This document shows, piece by piece, positions 1-9,435 of a DNA stretch of 64,000 nt (positions within the stretch are counted from its first letter, which is position 1; each line of letters starts with the position of its first letter). A program made the position numbers and the translations under genes. The DNA comes from Gemmatimonadota bacterium (GTDB taxonomy: Bacteria; Gemmatimonadota; Gemmatimonadetes; Longimicrobiales; Gaopeijiaceae), in assembly GCA_024638305.1 (NCBI GenBank), contig JAHEKN010000288.1, positions 1-64,000 of the forward strand. Reading direction: 5' to 3'. The notes below the pieces were generated by a model, which was not told where the DNA came from, did not search any database, and saw only the letters and a list, made by a program, of their open reading frames with translations.

Positions 1-792
1 TCCCCCGAACCCGATCTGGCCCCGCCCCAACCGCGACTCGACGATCTGCTCGAGCCCGTCGAACGCGCCGCCGCAGATGAACAGGATGTTGCGGGTGTCG
101 ATCTGGATGTACTCCTGCTGCGGGTGCTTGCGCCCCCCCTGGGGCGGCACGTTGGCCACCGTGCCCTCGAGGATCTTGAGCAGGGCCTGCTGGACCCCCT
201 CCCCGGACACGTCGCGCGTGATCGACGGGTTCTCGGACTTGCGGGCGACCTTGTCGATCTCATCGATGTAGACGATGCCTCGCTCGCACTCCGCGATGTT
301 GAAATCGGCCGACTGTAGCAGCCGCACCAGGATGTTCTCCACGTCCTCGCCCACGTAACCGGCTTCGGTCAGCGTGGTGGCGTCCGCGATGGTGAACGGC
401 ACGTCGAGGATCCGCGCCAGCGTCTGGGCCAACAGCGTCTTTCCCACGCCGGTCGGTCCCATCAGCAAGATGTTGGACTTGTCGATCTCGACCTCGTCGA
501 GGACGCCCTGGTTGTTGACGCGCTGGTAGTGGCTGTAGACCGATACCGCCAGCGCCCGCTTGGCCTCCTCCTGACCGATCACGTAGTCGTCGAGGATCTG
601 CTTGATCTCGAGCGGCGTCGGACTCTGTACGACCGAATCCTGGGCTTCGCGCTCCTCCTCCTCCGCGAGGATCTCGTTACAGAGCGAGATGCACTCGTTG
701 CAGATGTAGACGTTGGGTCCGGAGATGAACTTCTTGACGCTCTCCTTGGACTTTCCGCAGAAGCTGCAGCGTAGGTGGGAATCGGTCGACAT
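1..792 (-). CDS. clpX: ClpX, ATP-dependent Clp protease ATPase subunit (3' end outside window)
   Basis: AAA+ unfoldase that recognises tagged cytoplasmic proteins and threads them into ClpP. The 264 visible codons begin at an ATG on the minus strand (792) and run off the window edge, so about the last third of a normal ~420-residue ClpX is missing. The N-terminal zinc-binding domain has CxxC pairs at Cys9/Cys12 and Cys31/Cys34. Walker A GPTGVGKT lies at about 112-119, and a Walker B stretch VYIDEIDK follows. It sits 23 bases downstream of clpP in the classical tig-clpP-clpX order, so it is very probably co-transcribed. Identity is certain; only completeness is unknown. Confidence 0.97.
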   Translation of the reverse strand, partial: MSTDSHLRCSFCGKSKESVKKFISGPNVYICNECISLCNEILAEEEEREAQDSVVQSPTPLEIKQILDDYVIGQEEAKRALAVSVYSHYQRVNNQGVLDEVEIDKSNILLMGPTGVGKTLLAQTLARILDVPFTIADATTLTEAGYVGEDVENILVRLLQSADFNIAECERGIVYIDEIDKVARKSENPSITRDVSGEGVQQALLKILEGTVANVPPQGGRKHPQQEYIQIDTRNILFICGGAFDGLEQIVESRLGRGQIGFGG

Positions 793-815
793 GTCTTCTT
801 CCAGTCCGTGGGCCG

Positions 816-1475
816 TTAGCCGTCCGAATCGGCGTCGGTGCCGTCCGCGGGGGCGCTGTCGCTGTCCTTGGGCCGGCCACCGTTCTCACGGGAGACCAGC
901 ACCCGGTCGATCAGACCGTATTCCACGGCTTCCGTCGGGCTCATGAAGCGGTCGCGATCGACGTCCTGCGCAATCTGCTCGACGCTCTGCTTGGTGTGCT
1001 CCGCCAGCAACCGGTTGAGGCGTTCGCGAATGTCCAGGATCTCGCGCGCCGCGATCTCGATGTCGGCGGCCGTGCCCTGGGTGCCGGAGGAGGGCTGGTG
1101 GATCATGATCCTCGAATTGGGCAAGGCGGCCCGCTTTCCCGCTGTTCCCGCCGCGACCAGGATGGCCCCCATCGATGCCGCCATGCCGACGCAGTACGTG
1201 GACACGGGCGCCCTCAGATGCTGCATGGTGTCGTAGATGGCGAGCCCGGCGTAGACGCTTCCGCCCGGCGAATTGATGTAGAGGTAGATGTCCCGGTCCG
1301 GATCGTCGGCGTCGAGAAACAGAAGCTGCGCGATGATGATGTTTGCGACGTTGTCGTCGATTCCGCTGCCCAGGAACACGATCCGGTCCATGAGCAGGCG
1401 TGAGAAGATGTCGTAGCTACGCTCGCCCCGGCTGGTGCGCTCGATGACGTACGGTGGGTAGACCGCCATGCTCAA
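816..1475 (-). CDS. clpP: ClpP, ATP-dependent Clp protease proteolytic subunit
   Basis: Serine peptidase (family S14) forming the tetradecameric chamber that degrades substrates delivered by ClpX. The 219-residue product carries the full catalytic triad in family spacing: Ser101 in GMAASMGA, His126 in IMIHQP and Asp175 in DRDRF, each four positions later than the E. coli residues 97/122/171. The start [10 protein letters not shown] could also be the internal ATG two codons on. The C-terminal ~25 residues are acidic and Ser/Asp-rich and go beyond the conserved core. It lies 21 bases after tig and 23 before clpX, the usual operon arrangement. Confidence 0.97.
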   Translation of the reverse strand: MSMAVYPPYVIERTSRGERSYDIFSRLLMDRIVFLGSGIDDNVANIIIAQLLFLDADDPDRDIYLYINSPGGSVYAGLAIYDTMQHLRAPVSTYCVGMAASMGAILVAAGTAGKRAALPNSRIMIHQPSSGTQGTAADIEIAAREILDIRERLNRLLAEHTKQSVEQIAQDVDRDRFMSPTEAVEYGLIDRVLVSRENGGRPKDSDSAPADGTDADSDG

Positions 1476-1496
1476 GGTACTCCGTGGGTAATGGGC

Positions 1497-2768
1497 TCAG
1501 GCCGCTTCGATGATCTCCGACTCCTTCTTCAGGAAGTCGAACACCTTGTCTTCCGTGATCTCACGTTCGAGCGCTTCGATGCGTCCGGCCTTCTGCAGCC
1601 GGGCGTAGACTTGAGCAGGGCTTGTGCCATCCTGCTCCGCGATCGCCTCAACGCGAGAGTCGACTTCCTCCTGCGTCGCGCGCAGCTCCTTCAACTCGGC
1701 CACCCGCTCGATGACCAGGATACGCTTGACCGCCCGCTCGGCTTCGCCTGAGAGCGCGGTGTGCGCCTCGCGGCGACGTTCCTCGGGTACGTCGGCGTCG
1801 GGGCCCCCGAGCAGCGAGTCGATGTAGCGGGACACCATCGACGCGGGGACCTCGAAATGATTGGAGTCGACCACCAGGTCGAGGATCTCGGAGCGTACCC
1901 CGGCCTCGGCCCGTCCGTCCGCCTCCTTGCGGAGGTCCTCGCGGATGCGCCCCTCCAGGTCGGCCAAGGACTCGAAATCGCCCAGTCCCTTTGCAAACTC
2001 GTCGTCGAGCTCGGGCAGCTCGAGCTCACGACGGGCGACGAGCTGGATGCGCAGGTGCTCCTCCTGTCCCCGCCGCGCTTCGTTGGAGAAGTCGTCTGGG
2101 AAGCGCACCCGGAAGTCGTCCACACTTCCGATCTCGAGCGACCGGATGGCCTCCTCCACGTCCGGGATGGCGTCTCCCTGTCCGAGCACGAACTCGTAGT
2201 TCTGCGTTTCTCCAGGCTCGCCATTTTCGTCGAGCTGGTGGATCTCGACCGTGACGAGATCCTCCGCTCCGGGCGCACCCTCCTCGCGCGGCGTCCAAGC
2301 GCCGTTTTGACGCCGGAGCTGCTCGAGCACGTCACGCACCTGCGCGTCCTCCACGTCGAACTGGGGCCGTTTGACCGAGAAACCGCCCAACCGATTGAGC
2401 GAGATCTCCGGTTGGACGTCGAAGTCGATGCTGAACCGGAGGTCCGAGCCGGGCTGGAAATCGACGCCGTGCAGCGACCCCTCGCTGATGGGATGGAGCG
2501 ATTCCTCGTCGACGGCGCTCCGGTACGCTTCGCGGATGAGCCGCTCGAGCACGTCCTGCTCGACGGCGGGACCATAGCGTTGCTCGATCAAGCCGCTCGG
2601 CACGCGGCCCTTGCGGAACCCCTTGAGCTTCAGGCGCCCGCCCAGCTTGCGGAGCGCATCCGAGCGCTCACGTCCGACTGCTTCCGCCGCGACCGTCACC
2701 GTGAGGCGTCGTCGCCAGCGCTCGAGCTCCTCGAGCTCGACGGTCATTTCGTTGGATTCGAAGCTCAT
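1497..2768 (-). CDS. tig: Trigger factor, ribosome-associated chaperone
   Basis: Binds near the ribosomal exit tunnel and shields nascent chains; the family also carries an FKBP-type prolyl isomerase domain. The open frame continues upstream through the tRNA-Leu, so the start was set at the ATG at 2768, giving 423 residues. A second ATG at 2747 is possible. The ribosome-docking signature is at residues 50-57, GFRKGRVP, with Arg where many orthologues have Lys. The middle FKBP-like segment (about 150-240) is divergent and lacks the usual FxGG motif, so isomerase activity is doubtful. The C-terminal part is helical and charged. First protein gene of the tig-clpP-clpX cluster. Confidence 0.95.
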   Translation of the reverse strand: MSFESNEMTVELEELERWRRRLTVTVAAEAVGRERSDALRKLGGRLKLKGFRKGRVPSGLIEQRYGPAVEQDVLERLIREAYRSAVDEESLHPISEGSLHGVDFQPGSDLRFSIDFDVQPEISLNRLGGFSVKRPQFDVEDAQVRDVLEQLRRQNGAWTPREEGAPGAEDLVTVEIHQLDENGEPGETQNYEFVLGQGDAIPDVEEAIRSLEIGSVDDFRVRFPDDFSNEARRGQEEHLRIQLVARRELELPELDDEFAKGLGDFESLADLEGRIREDLRKEADGRAEAGVRSEILDLVVDSNHFEVPASMVSRYIDSLLGGPDADVPEERRREAHTALSGEAERAVKRILVIERVAELKELRATQEEVDSRVEAIAEQDGTSPAQVYARLQKAGRIEALEREITEDKVFDFLKKESEIIEAA

Positions 2769-2810
2769 GTCAGCCAGTCGAGGAACGTGCGATTCTCGTA
2801 GAGCCGTTGA

Positions 2811-2893
2811 TGCGAAAGGGGGGACTCGAACCCCCACGGCCCGAGGCCACGGGATCCTAAATCCCGCGCGTCTACCAGTTCCGCCACTTTCGC
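2811..2893 (-). tRNA. tRNA-Leu (anticodon UAG)
   Basis: 83-base cloverleaf on the minus strand. The acceptor arm GCGAAAG (2893-2887) pairs with CTTTCGC (2818-2812), followed by discriminator A at 2811. The D-loop has the class II form GGTAGACGC. The anticodon stem CGGGA/TCCCG encloses the loop TTTAGGA, giving anticodon TAG (reads CUN leucine). A long variable arm and a T-arm with GGTTCGAGTCC follow. No CCA is encoded. It ends 42 bases before the tig ATG, so it may be co-transcribed with tig-clpP-clpX. Confidence 0.95.
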
Positions 2894-2949
2894 TCGGGCC
2901 GGGAAACACGGGTCGACCAGCGCGACGACGGGCTTCCCTCAAATCCCGG

Positions 2950-2995
2950 GTCAAGAAAGATAACAGAGCCGCGCCCGGAGTCTCCAGGCGCGGCT
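2950..2995 (-). terminator. Rho-independent terminator after the HtrA gene
   Basis: On the minus strand, 13-base arms at 2995-2983 and 2979-2967 (one mismatch, 3-base loop, very GC-rich) form a strong hairpin. It is followed by CTGTTATCTTTCTT, a U-rich run in RNA. It lies 64 bases past the HtrA stop codon and before tRNA-Leu, separating the two transcripts. Confidence 0.75.
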
Positions 2996-3058
2996 CGTAT
3001 CAGGCGCTCCCAGCCCGCGATCGACCCTCTCCAGGCCGGCCGCGGGGCAGGTGGCGGA

Positions 3059-4615
3059 TCAGCTGGGGATACGGATGTTGATGATCCGCGATGATCCGTC
3101 GGCGCGATCCACCACGAAGCGCGCGATCTGGCCAGGCTGTAGGCGGTCGAGCTCACGGCGCACGTCCTCGACCGATGCGATCTCCGCACCGTTGAGCTCC
3201 GCGATGCGGTCGAAGCGGGCCATGCCCCGCCGCGATGCCGGCCCGAAGGGCTGCACGTCGAACACGACGACGCCCCGTGCTCGCTGATCGAAGCCGGCCG
3301 CGTCCGCCAGGTCGGGCGTCAACTCGCGTAGGTTGATTCCCAGACGATCGACGGTGTGCGCCTCGGACTCCACCGGTGCGGACGCCACGGCCGTACGGTC
3401 GTTGATGGGCGCCTCGCCCAGACGCACCTGAAACGTGCGCGGGTCACCATTGCGGACGATCTCGATCGCGACCTCGTCGCCCGGCCGACGGAGCGCAATG
3501 AGCTGCTGCAGCCGTGCGGACCGCGCGACTTCCTCTCCCCCGAGGCGCACGATGACGTCCCCCTGCCGAAGCCCGGCGGCCTCGGCCGGCCCACCGGGGG
3601 TCACGTCCTGGACCATCGCGCCGAACACGCGATCCAGGCCCGCGGACTCAGCATCCAGCGCGTCGAGGCTGCGCATGCTGATCCCCAGCCACGGCCGGCG
3701 GATCTGACCGTATTCGATCAGATCTTCGGAGACCCGCCGGGCGAGATCGATGGGAATGGCGAACCCGTACCCCTGGTAATAGCCGGTCTGGCTCGCGATG
3801 GCGGAGTTGATCCCCACCACCTGACCGCGGAGGTTGACCATGGGTCCACCGGAGTTCCCGGGGTTGATCACGGCGTCGGTCTGGATGAAGTCCTCGATGG
3901 CCCAGGACGCGTTGCCCTCCGAGAAGGCCGGGTCTCGCTGTAGCTCCCGGTTGATCAGGTTGAGTGGGCGACCGATGGCGCTCACGATGCCGGCGGTCAC
4001 GGTGTAGTCGAGTTGCGTGCCGCCCCCGAACCCGGGGTTGCCGACGGCCAGGACCCACTCTCCCACGCGGAGCCCATCCGACGTCCCGAACGAGAGTCGG
4101 GGAAAGCCCGAGCCGTCCACGCGGATCACGGCCACGTCCGTGGTGGGATCCGTGCCTACGAGCTCAGCCGGATATTGCTGGCCGTCGCTCAGGAACACGG
4201 TGATCGACTCGGCGCCGTCCACGACGTGGTTGTTGGTCAGGACGTAGCCGTCCTGGGAGATGAAGAACCCGCTCCCGCCCGAGATCTGGGGTGGGGTGGG
4301 CGTCTCCGGGTCGGTGCCCCGACGGCGGTCGAAGAAGAAGTCCTCCAGCGGGCTGCGGGACGCGGTCCGAGCGCGTCGCTCGGTCTGAATGCGAACCACG
4401 GCAGGCGTGACTTCCTCGGCAATCCGCACGAAGGCGTCGCTCAGATCGAGCGCAGGCTTCACTTCGGCCTCGCTAACCTGCGGCTCCTCGAGCAGCGCCG
4501 GCATGGCGTGCATTCCCGCGGTCCATCCCATTCCGGACGCGAGACCGACGCCGAACAGAAACGCCAGCCCCGCGTAGAGAAGGACCCTCGTCTTGGCCCT
4601 GAGTGGATCGAACAT
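3059..4615 (-). CDS. HtrA/DegP-family periplasmic serine protease with two PDZ domains
   Basis: Envelope quality-control protease (family S1C) that cleaves or holds misfolded exported proteins. 518 residues. Residues 8-33 form an uncleaved anchor or signal segment. The trypsin-like domain (about 60-300) has the triad His130 (TNNHVV), Asp160 (TTDVAV) and Ser255 (GNSGGP). PDZ1 is about 305-395 and PDZ2 about 425-515, the second starting near LGINLRELTP. Length and two PDZ domains match DegP/DegQ rather than one-PDZ DegS. RBS GGGAGG precedes the ATG. It is transcribed alone between dnaK and tRNA-Leu, with its own terminator downstream. Which Deg subtype it is cannot be told from sequence alone. 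Confidence 0.95.
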   Translation of the reverse strand: MFDPLRAKTRVLLYAGLAFLFGVGLASGMGWTAGMHAMPALLEEPQVSEAEVKPALDLSDAFVRIAEEVTPAVVRIQTERRARTASRSPLEDFFFDRRRGTDPETPTPPQISGGSGFFISQDGYVLTNNHVVDGAESITVFLSDGQQYPAELVGTDPTTDVAVIRVDGSGFPRLSFGTSDGLRVGEWVLAVGNPGFGGGTQLDYTVTAGIVSAIGRPLNLINRELQRDPAFSEGNASWAIEDFIQTDAVINPGNSGGPMVNLRGQVVGINSAIASQTGYYQGYGFAIPIDLARRVSEDLIEYGQIRRPWLGISMRSLDALDAESAGLDRVFGAMVQDVTPGGPAEAAGLRQGDVIVRLGGEEVARSARLQQLIALRRPGDEVAIEIVRNGDPRTFQVRLGEAPINDRTAVASAPVESEAHTVDRLGINLRELTPDLADAAGFDQRARGVVVFDVQPFGPASRRGMARFDRIAELNGAEIASVEDVRRELDRLQPGQIARFVVDRADGSSRIINIRIPS

Positions 4616-4642
4616 TCCGCCTTACCTCCCTACCGATTCACA

Positions 4643-4659
4643 CGCTCCCCCAGGGAGCG
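4643..4659 (-). promoter_or_regulatory. Perfect short hairpin in the HtrA gene leader
   Basis: Arms CGCTCCC and GGGAGCG (7 bp, perfect) around a 3-base loop, 28-44 bases upstream of the protease ATG. No U-tract follows, so it is not an ordinary terminator. It could be an operator half-site pair or an mRNA leader structure. The rest of the 283-base gap 4616-4898 holds no recognised gene. Confidence 0.35.
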
Positions 4660-4898
4660 GTCGTTGTCGTCGTTATGACGGGCCGCCCCCCGGGCGACCC
4701 GTCCGTTGGTACCCGTCCCGTTGCCGCGCGGTCCGGCGTGGCGCGCCCGAGAAGGCCCGCCCCGTCATGCGAGGCACCTGTGATGCGCCGGGCCGTCCCG
4801 GCCGTTGCCGCGACGGGGGCCACGGGGGCCAGGGAGCGCGCAAAATGGCGCGCCGCCTGGCCCGGTGCGACTGGCTTCGCCACCGGCTTCGCGGTGGG

Positions 4899-6833
4899 TC
4901 AGGCCTCCTCGTCCACGATCTCGTAGTCGGCTTCGACCACTTCCTCCGCAGCCTCCGGCGCCGCCGCGTCGTCGGCCACTTCGGCCTCATCCTCGGTCTG
5001 GACGCCCGCCTCGGCCTGGGCTTCGGCCGCGGCCGCCTGGTACATCTCGGCGCCTGCCGCGCTGAACGCCTGCGCCAGCTCGTCGCGGGCCGCGTTCATG
5101 GCCTCCATCTCCTCGGTCTTGAGAGCGTCCTTGCCCTTCTCCAGCGCGGCGTCCAGCCGCTCTTTGGAGCTCGCCGAGACCTTGTCGCCCCACTCGGCCG
5201 TGTCCTTCTCCACCTGATAGATCAGCGTGTCCAGTTGGTTCTTGGACTCGACCTGTTCGCGCCGCTTCGCGTCCTCGTCGGCGTGCTTCTCGGCGTCCTT
5301 GACCATACGGTCGATCTCCGAGTCCGTAAGCCCGCTCGACGCCTCGATCCGGATCTTCTGCTCCTTGCCGGTCGCCCGGTCCTTGGCCGACACGTGCAGA
5401 ATGCCGTTGGCGTCGATGTCGAACGTGACCTCGATCTGCGGCATGCCCCGGGGTGCCGGCGGGATGCCGGTGAGCTGGAACTTCCCGATGGTCTTGTTGT
5501 CGATCGCCATCTGACGCTCGCCCTGGAGCACGTGGATCTCCACGGTGGTCTGATTGTTCTCCGCGGTCGAGAACACCTCCGTCTTCTTCGTGGGGATCGT
5601 GGTGTTGCGTTCGATGAGCGCGGTCATGACGCCCCCGAGCGTCTCGATCCCGAGCGAGAGCGGAATGACGTCGAGCAGCAGCACGTCCGTCACGTCGCCT
5701 GTGAGGACTCCGCCCTGAACGGCGGCGCCCACGCCCACGACCTCGTCCGGGTTCACGCCCTTGTGGGGCTCTTTCTTGAAGAAGTCCTTCACGACTTCCT
5801 GGATCTTCGGCATCCGCGTGGATCCACCGACCAGGATCACCTCGTCGATCTCGTCCAGCGACAGGCCGGCGTCCTTGAGCGCGGCCTGCATGGGCGGGAT
5901 GGTGCGCTGCACCAGGTCGTCCACCAGCTGCTCGAGCTTCGCGCGCGACAGGTTGTAGTTCAGGTGCTTGGGGCCCTCCTGGGTCGCGGTGATGAACGGC
6001 AGGTTGATGTCCGTCTGCATCGTGGAAGACAGCTCCTTCTTGGCCTTCTCCGCCGCCTCCTTCAGCCGCTGCAGGGCCATCGGGTCCTGGGACAGGTCGA
6101 TCGCCTGGTCCTTCTTGAACTCGGCCACCAGCCAGTCGATGACCTTCTGGTCGAAGTCGTCACCGCCCAGGTGGGTGTCCCCGTTGGTGGACTTCACCTC
6201 GAACACCCCGTCGCCGAGCTCGAGGATCGAGATGTCGTAGGTGCCGCCACCCAGGTCGAAGACCGCGATCTTCTCGTCCTTCTTCTTGTCGAGGCCGTAG
6301 GCGAGGGCCGCGGCGGTGGGCTCGTTGATGATCCGCTTGACCTCGAGCCCGGCGATCTTGCCAGCGTCCTTGGTCGCCTGTCGCTGCGCGTCGTTGAAGT
6401 AGGCCGGAACCGTGATGACCGCTTGCGTGACCTCGTGACCCAGGTAGTCCTCGGCGGTCTGCTTCATCTTCTGCAGGATCATCGCCGAGATCTCGGGGGG
6501 AGTGAACTCCTTCCCCGCGTTGGGCACGTGCACCTGGACACGGTCCTGGCTGTCGCCCCGCACGTCGTAGGGCACCAGCTTGATCTCCTCGGTCACCTCC
6601 GACTTCTTGCGGCCCATGAACCGCTTGATCGAGAAGATCGTGTTCTCGGGGTTGGTGATCGCCTGCCGGCGAGCCACCTGACCTACCAGTCGCTCGCCGT
6701 CCTTGGTGAAGGCGACCACCGAAGGGGTGGTACGACCTCCCTCCGCGTTCGGGATGACGACGGGCTCGCCGCCCTCCATCACGGCCACGACCGAGTTGGT
6801 CGTGCCGAGGTCGATTCCGATGATCTTTGCCAT
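4899..6833 (-). CDS. dnaK: DnaK, Hsp70 chaperone
   Basis: ATP-driven chaperone that binds hydrophobic peptide stretches and cycles with DnaJ and GrpE in the cytoplasm. 644 residues, a full-length family size. The nucleotide-binding domain opens with [17 protein letters not shown] and contains [17 protein letters not shown] and the Hsp70 signature [17 protein letters not shown]. The substrate-binding domain follows from about residue 390, then a helical lid. The tail is Ala/Glu-rich and ends in an acidic DEEA, close to the EEVD-like ends of bacterial DnaK. RBS AAGGAACGAG sits before the ATG. grpE and dnaJ are not adjacent, so the gene appears monocistronic. No CIRCE element was found in front of it. 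Confidence 0.98.
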   Translation of the reverse strand: MAKIIGIDLGTTNSVVAVMEGGEPVVIPNAEGGRTTPSVVAFTKDGERLVGQVARRQAITNPENTIFSIKRFMGRKKSEVTEEIKLVPYDVRGDSQDRVQVHVPNAGKEFTPPEISAMILQKMKQTAEDYLGHEVTQAVITVPAYFNDAQRQATKDAGKIAGLEVKRIINEPTAAALAYGLDKKKDEKIAVFDLGGGTYDISILELGDGVFEVKSTNGDTHLGGDDFDQKVIDWLVAEFKKDQAIDLSQDPMALQRLKEAAEKAKKELSSTMQTDINLPFITATQEGPKHLNYNLSRAKLEQLVDDLVQRTIPPMQAALKDAGLSLDEIDEVILVGGSTRMPKIQEVVKDFFKKEPHKGVNPDEVVGVGAAVQGGVLTGDVTDVLLLDVIPLSLGIETLGGVMTALIERNTTIPTKKTEVFSTAENNQTTVEIHVLQGERQMAIDNKTIGKFQLTGIPPAPRGMPQIEVTFDIDANGILHVSAKDRATGKEQKIRIEASSGLTDSEIDRMVKDAEKHADEDAKRREQVESKNQLDTLIYQVEKDTAEWGDKVSASSKERLDAALEKGKDALKTEEMEAMNAARDELAQAFSAAGAEMYQAAAAEAQAEAGVQTEDEAEVADDAAAPEAAEEVVEADYEIVDEEA

Positions 6834-6930
6834 GACGCTCGTTCCTTGTCCCGGCGAGGCGGGTGTTCATTCGGGTGTACGGTGCTGGACAAGGCTTCCC
6901 CGGTGCAACGCATGTGCCCGGTGAAATCGC

Positions 6931-6961
6931 CCGAAAAGCAGCCAAAATGGCTGGTTTTCGG
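6931..6961. promoter_or_regulatory. 31-bp near-perfect palindrome between dnaK and the rhomboid gene
   Basis: Arms of 15 bases around 6945-6947 (AAA). Left arm 6931-6937 CCGAAAA, then a single G, then CAGCCA; right arm TGGCTG, G, then TTTTCGG at 6955-6961. Thirteen or more positions pair, with one G/G mismatch. It lies 98 bases upstream of dnaK and 155 upstream of the rhomboid gene, in a divergent promoter region where a terminator is not expected. An operator is the more likely reading. Confidence 0.5.
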
Positions 6962-7116
6962 CCCCCGAGGTGCAGATTTGGCAGACCGGAAGCGGCGGTG
7001 GGGGCGGCGTGCCGGTCGCTTCGTCTGGTCCCGGCAAGGCGCCCGCGCTAACCTACCGACCGCCGCCGGGCGGGAGGCCCGGACGCCACCCGCCACGCCG
7101 GAGGGGATCGTCCCCG

Positions 7117-7881
7117 ATGTTCCCGCTCAAGGACGACAACCCGACCGAGCTGACTCCCTACGTCACCTACGTGCTGATGCTGGGGTGCATCGGGATGTGG
7201 GTTCTGGTGCAGGGGGCGGGCATGGACCAGGGGCCGCTGGTCTCATCGGTCTGCTCGTTGGGCGCCATTCCCGGGGAGATCACCGGCGCCCTCGGCGGAG
7301 GAGTGGTGGAGCTCGGTCCGGGGATGACCTGCACGCTCGGCGGCGCGACCTGGTCGACGCTGGTCACCTCGATGTTCCTGCACGGGAGCTGGATGCACCT
7401 CATCGGCAACATGTGGTTCCTGTGGATCTTCGGTAACAACGTCGAGGACTCGATGGGCCATGCCCGCTACCTCTTCTTCTACATGATTTGCGGGCTGGTC
7501 GCGAGCTTCGCGCACATCGCCTCGGAGCCCGCCTCGGCCATCCCCACCGTGGGCGCGTCCGGTGCGATCAGCGGGGTACTGGGGGGCTATTTCCTGCTCT
7601 ACCCGCGCGCGCGGGTCAAGACCCTCATCTTCCTGCTCATCTTCGTCACGGTGCGCAACCTCCCGGCCGCCCTGTTCCTCGGACTCTGGTTCCTGGTGCA
7701 GATCGTGTCGTCGATGGCCCCGGGAGGAGGAGCCGGTGGCGTGGCGTTCTGGGCCCACATCGGCGGCTTCGTCGCCGGGGTCGTGCTCATCAAGCTCTTC
7801 GAGCGACCCCAACTCGTGGAGGCCAAACGGCGCGGCGTCGTGCTGGACCGGAGTGAGATTCCGCACGGAGGGTGGTGGTGA
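7117..7881 (+). CDS. Rhomboid-family intramembrane serine protease
   Basis: Polytopic membrane protease (family S54) that cleaves transmembrane segments inside the bilayer. 254 residues from ATG 7117, preceded by GGAGGGG. About six or seven hydrophobic segments are visible. The catalytic Ser148 lies in the GASGAISG motif and the partner His214 in FWAHIGGF. The HxxxN motif (His94, Asn98, in HLIGNMWF) that forms the oxyanion region is also present. A loop of about 45 residues between the first two membrane segments is larger than in minimal rhomboids. It diverges from dnaK, and its stop overlaps the start of the nucleoside transporter. Substrate unknown. Confidence 0.93.
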   Translation: MFPLKDDNPTELTPYVTYVLMLGCIGMWVLVQGAGMDQGPLVSSVCSLGAIPGEITGALGGGVVELGPGMTCTLGGATWSTLVTSMFLHGSWMHLIGNMWFLWIFGNNVEDSMGHARYLFFYMICGLVASFAHIASEPASAIPTVGASGAISGVLGGYFLLYPRARVKTLIFLLIFVTVRNLPAALFLGLWFLVQIVSSMAPGGGAGGVAFWAHIGGFVAGVVLIKLFERPQLVEAKRRGVVLDRSEIPHGGWW

Positions 7882-9416
7882 GGATGCTCGGCTGGAGCGC
7901 TCGGCTCGGCCTAAGAGGCCCCGGATGGTTGGTCAAGGCGCTCTGGCTCGGCGCCGCTCTGTTGCTCTTTACCGGCATGGTCGTGGGTCCCGGCGGCCTC
8001 AACACGGAGGCACTGGCCGAGGGCGTCGCGGCCCCGGGCGTTGCCGCGGGCGCACTCCAGAATCCGGCGGGAAATCTCCAGAGCGGGCTCAACGTGGAGC
8101 TGGACACGTCACTGGGCGAGAGGATCCGTTCAGCGTTCGGCCTGGTGCTCCTACTACTCCTCGCCTGGGCCCTCTCGATCGACCGACGCAACATCGCCTG
8201 GCGTGTGGTGCTCTGGGGGGTCGGGCTCCAGCTCCTCTTCGCCCTGTTCATCCTCAAGACGCCCGTAGGCACCGCCGCTTTCCAGCTCCTCAACAACGTC
8301 GTGCTGGCGCTGCTCGCCGACATGGAGGTCGGTGCGCGTTTCATCTTCGGCAACCTGGTATTCAATCTGGTCCCGGTGGGAGAGGGTGCGGCCGGTAGCA
8401 ACGGCCCGTTCGCGGACACGGGCGCGGTAGCCAACACCGGCGCCTATTTCGCCTTTTACGTGCTCCCGACCATCATTTTCTTCTCGTCGCTGATGACGCT
8501 CCTCTACCACCTGGGCGTGATGCAGACGGTCGTGAAGGGCGTCGCCTGGGTGATGCAGCGTACCATGCGGACGTCCGGCGCCGAGACCTTGTCGGCTGCC
8601 GGCAACATCTTCGTGGGACAGACCGAGGCGCCCCTCCTGATCAAGCCGTTCGTCGAGGGAATGACGAGGTCGGAGCTCATGGCGGTCATGACCGGTGGGT
8701 TCGCCACCGTGGCGGGCGGAGTGCTGGCTGCCTACGTGGGGATGCTGGCCGGGGTGTTTCCCGACATCGCCGGGCACCTCATGGCCGCCTCGGTCATGTC
8801 GGCGCCGGCCGCACTGGTGGTCGCCAAGCTGATGTACCCCGAGACCGAAACGTCGCAAACGTCGGGGTCGCTGGACGTGGACGTCGAGCGCCCGGACGTG
8901 AACATGATCGAGGCGGCCGCCCGCGGAGCGGGCGAGGGCTTGCACCTGGCTCTGAACGTGGGCGCGATGCTGCTCGCGTTCATCGCGCTCGTGTACGTGT
9001 TCAACGGGATTCTGGGGTGGGCGGGCGGCCTGGTGGGCTGGGAGGGACTCACACTCGAGATCATCCTCGGATGGGTGCTGGCGCCGCTAGCCTGGATCAT
9101 GGGTGTGAGCTGGGCGGACGCCACGACGGTGGGGTCGCTGCTCGGGGTAAAGACCGTCCTGAACGAGTTCGTGGCGTACCTGCAGCTCGCCGGCATCATG
9201 GGAGACGCCGCGCCACTGAGCCCGCGGTCGGCGATCATCGCCACCTACGCGCTCTCCGGGTTCGCCAACTTCTCATCGATCGCGATCCAGATTGGCGGGA
9301 TCGGCGGCATCGCACCCTCGCGCCGCAAGGACCTCTCCCAGCTCGGGCTCAGGGCCATGATCGCGGGATCCATCGCCGCGTTCCTCACGGCCACGGTCGC
9401 GGGCATGCTTCTGTGA
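7878..9416 (+). CDS. Concentrative nucleoside transporter (CNT/NupC family)
   Basis: Ion-coupled uptake of nucleosides across the inner membrane. The CNT hallmark GNIFVGQTEAPLLIKPF is intact and is followed by the gate region and C-terminal Nucleos_tra2-type membrane segments. The product is 512 residues from GTG 7878, whose GTGA overlaps the rhomboid stop; GTG 7872 and ATG 7884 are alternatives. SD GGAGGG is at 7867-7872. It is about 100 residues longer than E. coli NupC because of an N-terminal extension: one hydrophobic segment (about 15-35) and a soluble linker before the first core helix. Adjacency to purine nucleoside phosphorylase supports purine nucleoside salvage. Confidence 0.93.
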   Translation: MRMLGWSARLGLRGPGWLVKALWLGAALLLFTGMVVGPGGLNTEALAEGVAAPGVAAGALQNPAGNLQSGLNVELDTSLGERIRSAFGLVLLLLLAWALSIDRRNIAWRVVLWGVGLQLLFALFILKTPVGTAAFQLLNNVVLALLADMEVGARFIFGNLVFNLVPVGEGAAGSNGPFADTGAVANTGAYFAFYVLPTIIFFSSLMTLLYHLGVMQTVVKGVAWVMQRTMRTSGAETLSAAGNIFVGQTEAPLLIKPFVEGMTRSELMAVMTGGFATVAGGVLAAYVGMLAGVFPDIAGHLMAASVMSAPAALVVAKLMYPETETSQTSGSLDVDVERPDVNMIEAAARGAGEGLHLALNVGAMLLAFIALVYVFNGILGWAGGLVGWEGLTLEIILGWVLAPLAWIMGVSWADATTVGSLLGVKTVLNEFVAYLQLAGIMGDAAPLSPRSAIIATYALSGFANFSSIAIQIGGIGGIAPSRRKDLSQLGLRAMIAGSIAAFLTATVAGMLL

Positions 9417-9435
9417 CCTGCGCGGGACGGGCGGG

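Noticed and set aside
1761-2801. 346-codon plus-strand frame opposite tig
   Set aside because: Shadow frame; the minus-strand trigger factor signature is clear and the cluster order is classical.
6868-6894. Heat-shock sigma32-like promoter for dnaK (CTTGTCC, 11 bases, CCCGAATG)
   Set aside because: Only the CTTG and CCC cores match; spacing is at the short limit, so this could be chance.
6834-7116. CIRCE (HrcA) operator upstream of dnaK
   Set aside because: No TTAGCACTC-N9-GAGTGCTAA pattern or close relative is present; the dyad at 6931-6961 is unrelated.
4593-7436. 947-codon open frame on the plus strand opposite dnaK
   Set aside because: It is the antisense shadow of dnaK in high-GC DNA; its composition (His/Leu/Arg/Asp runs) is that of a reverse frame and no RBS or family is visible.
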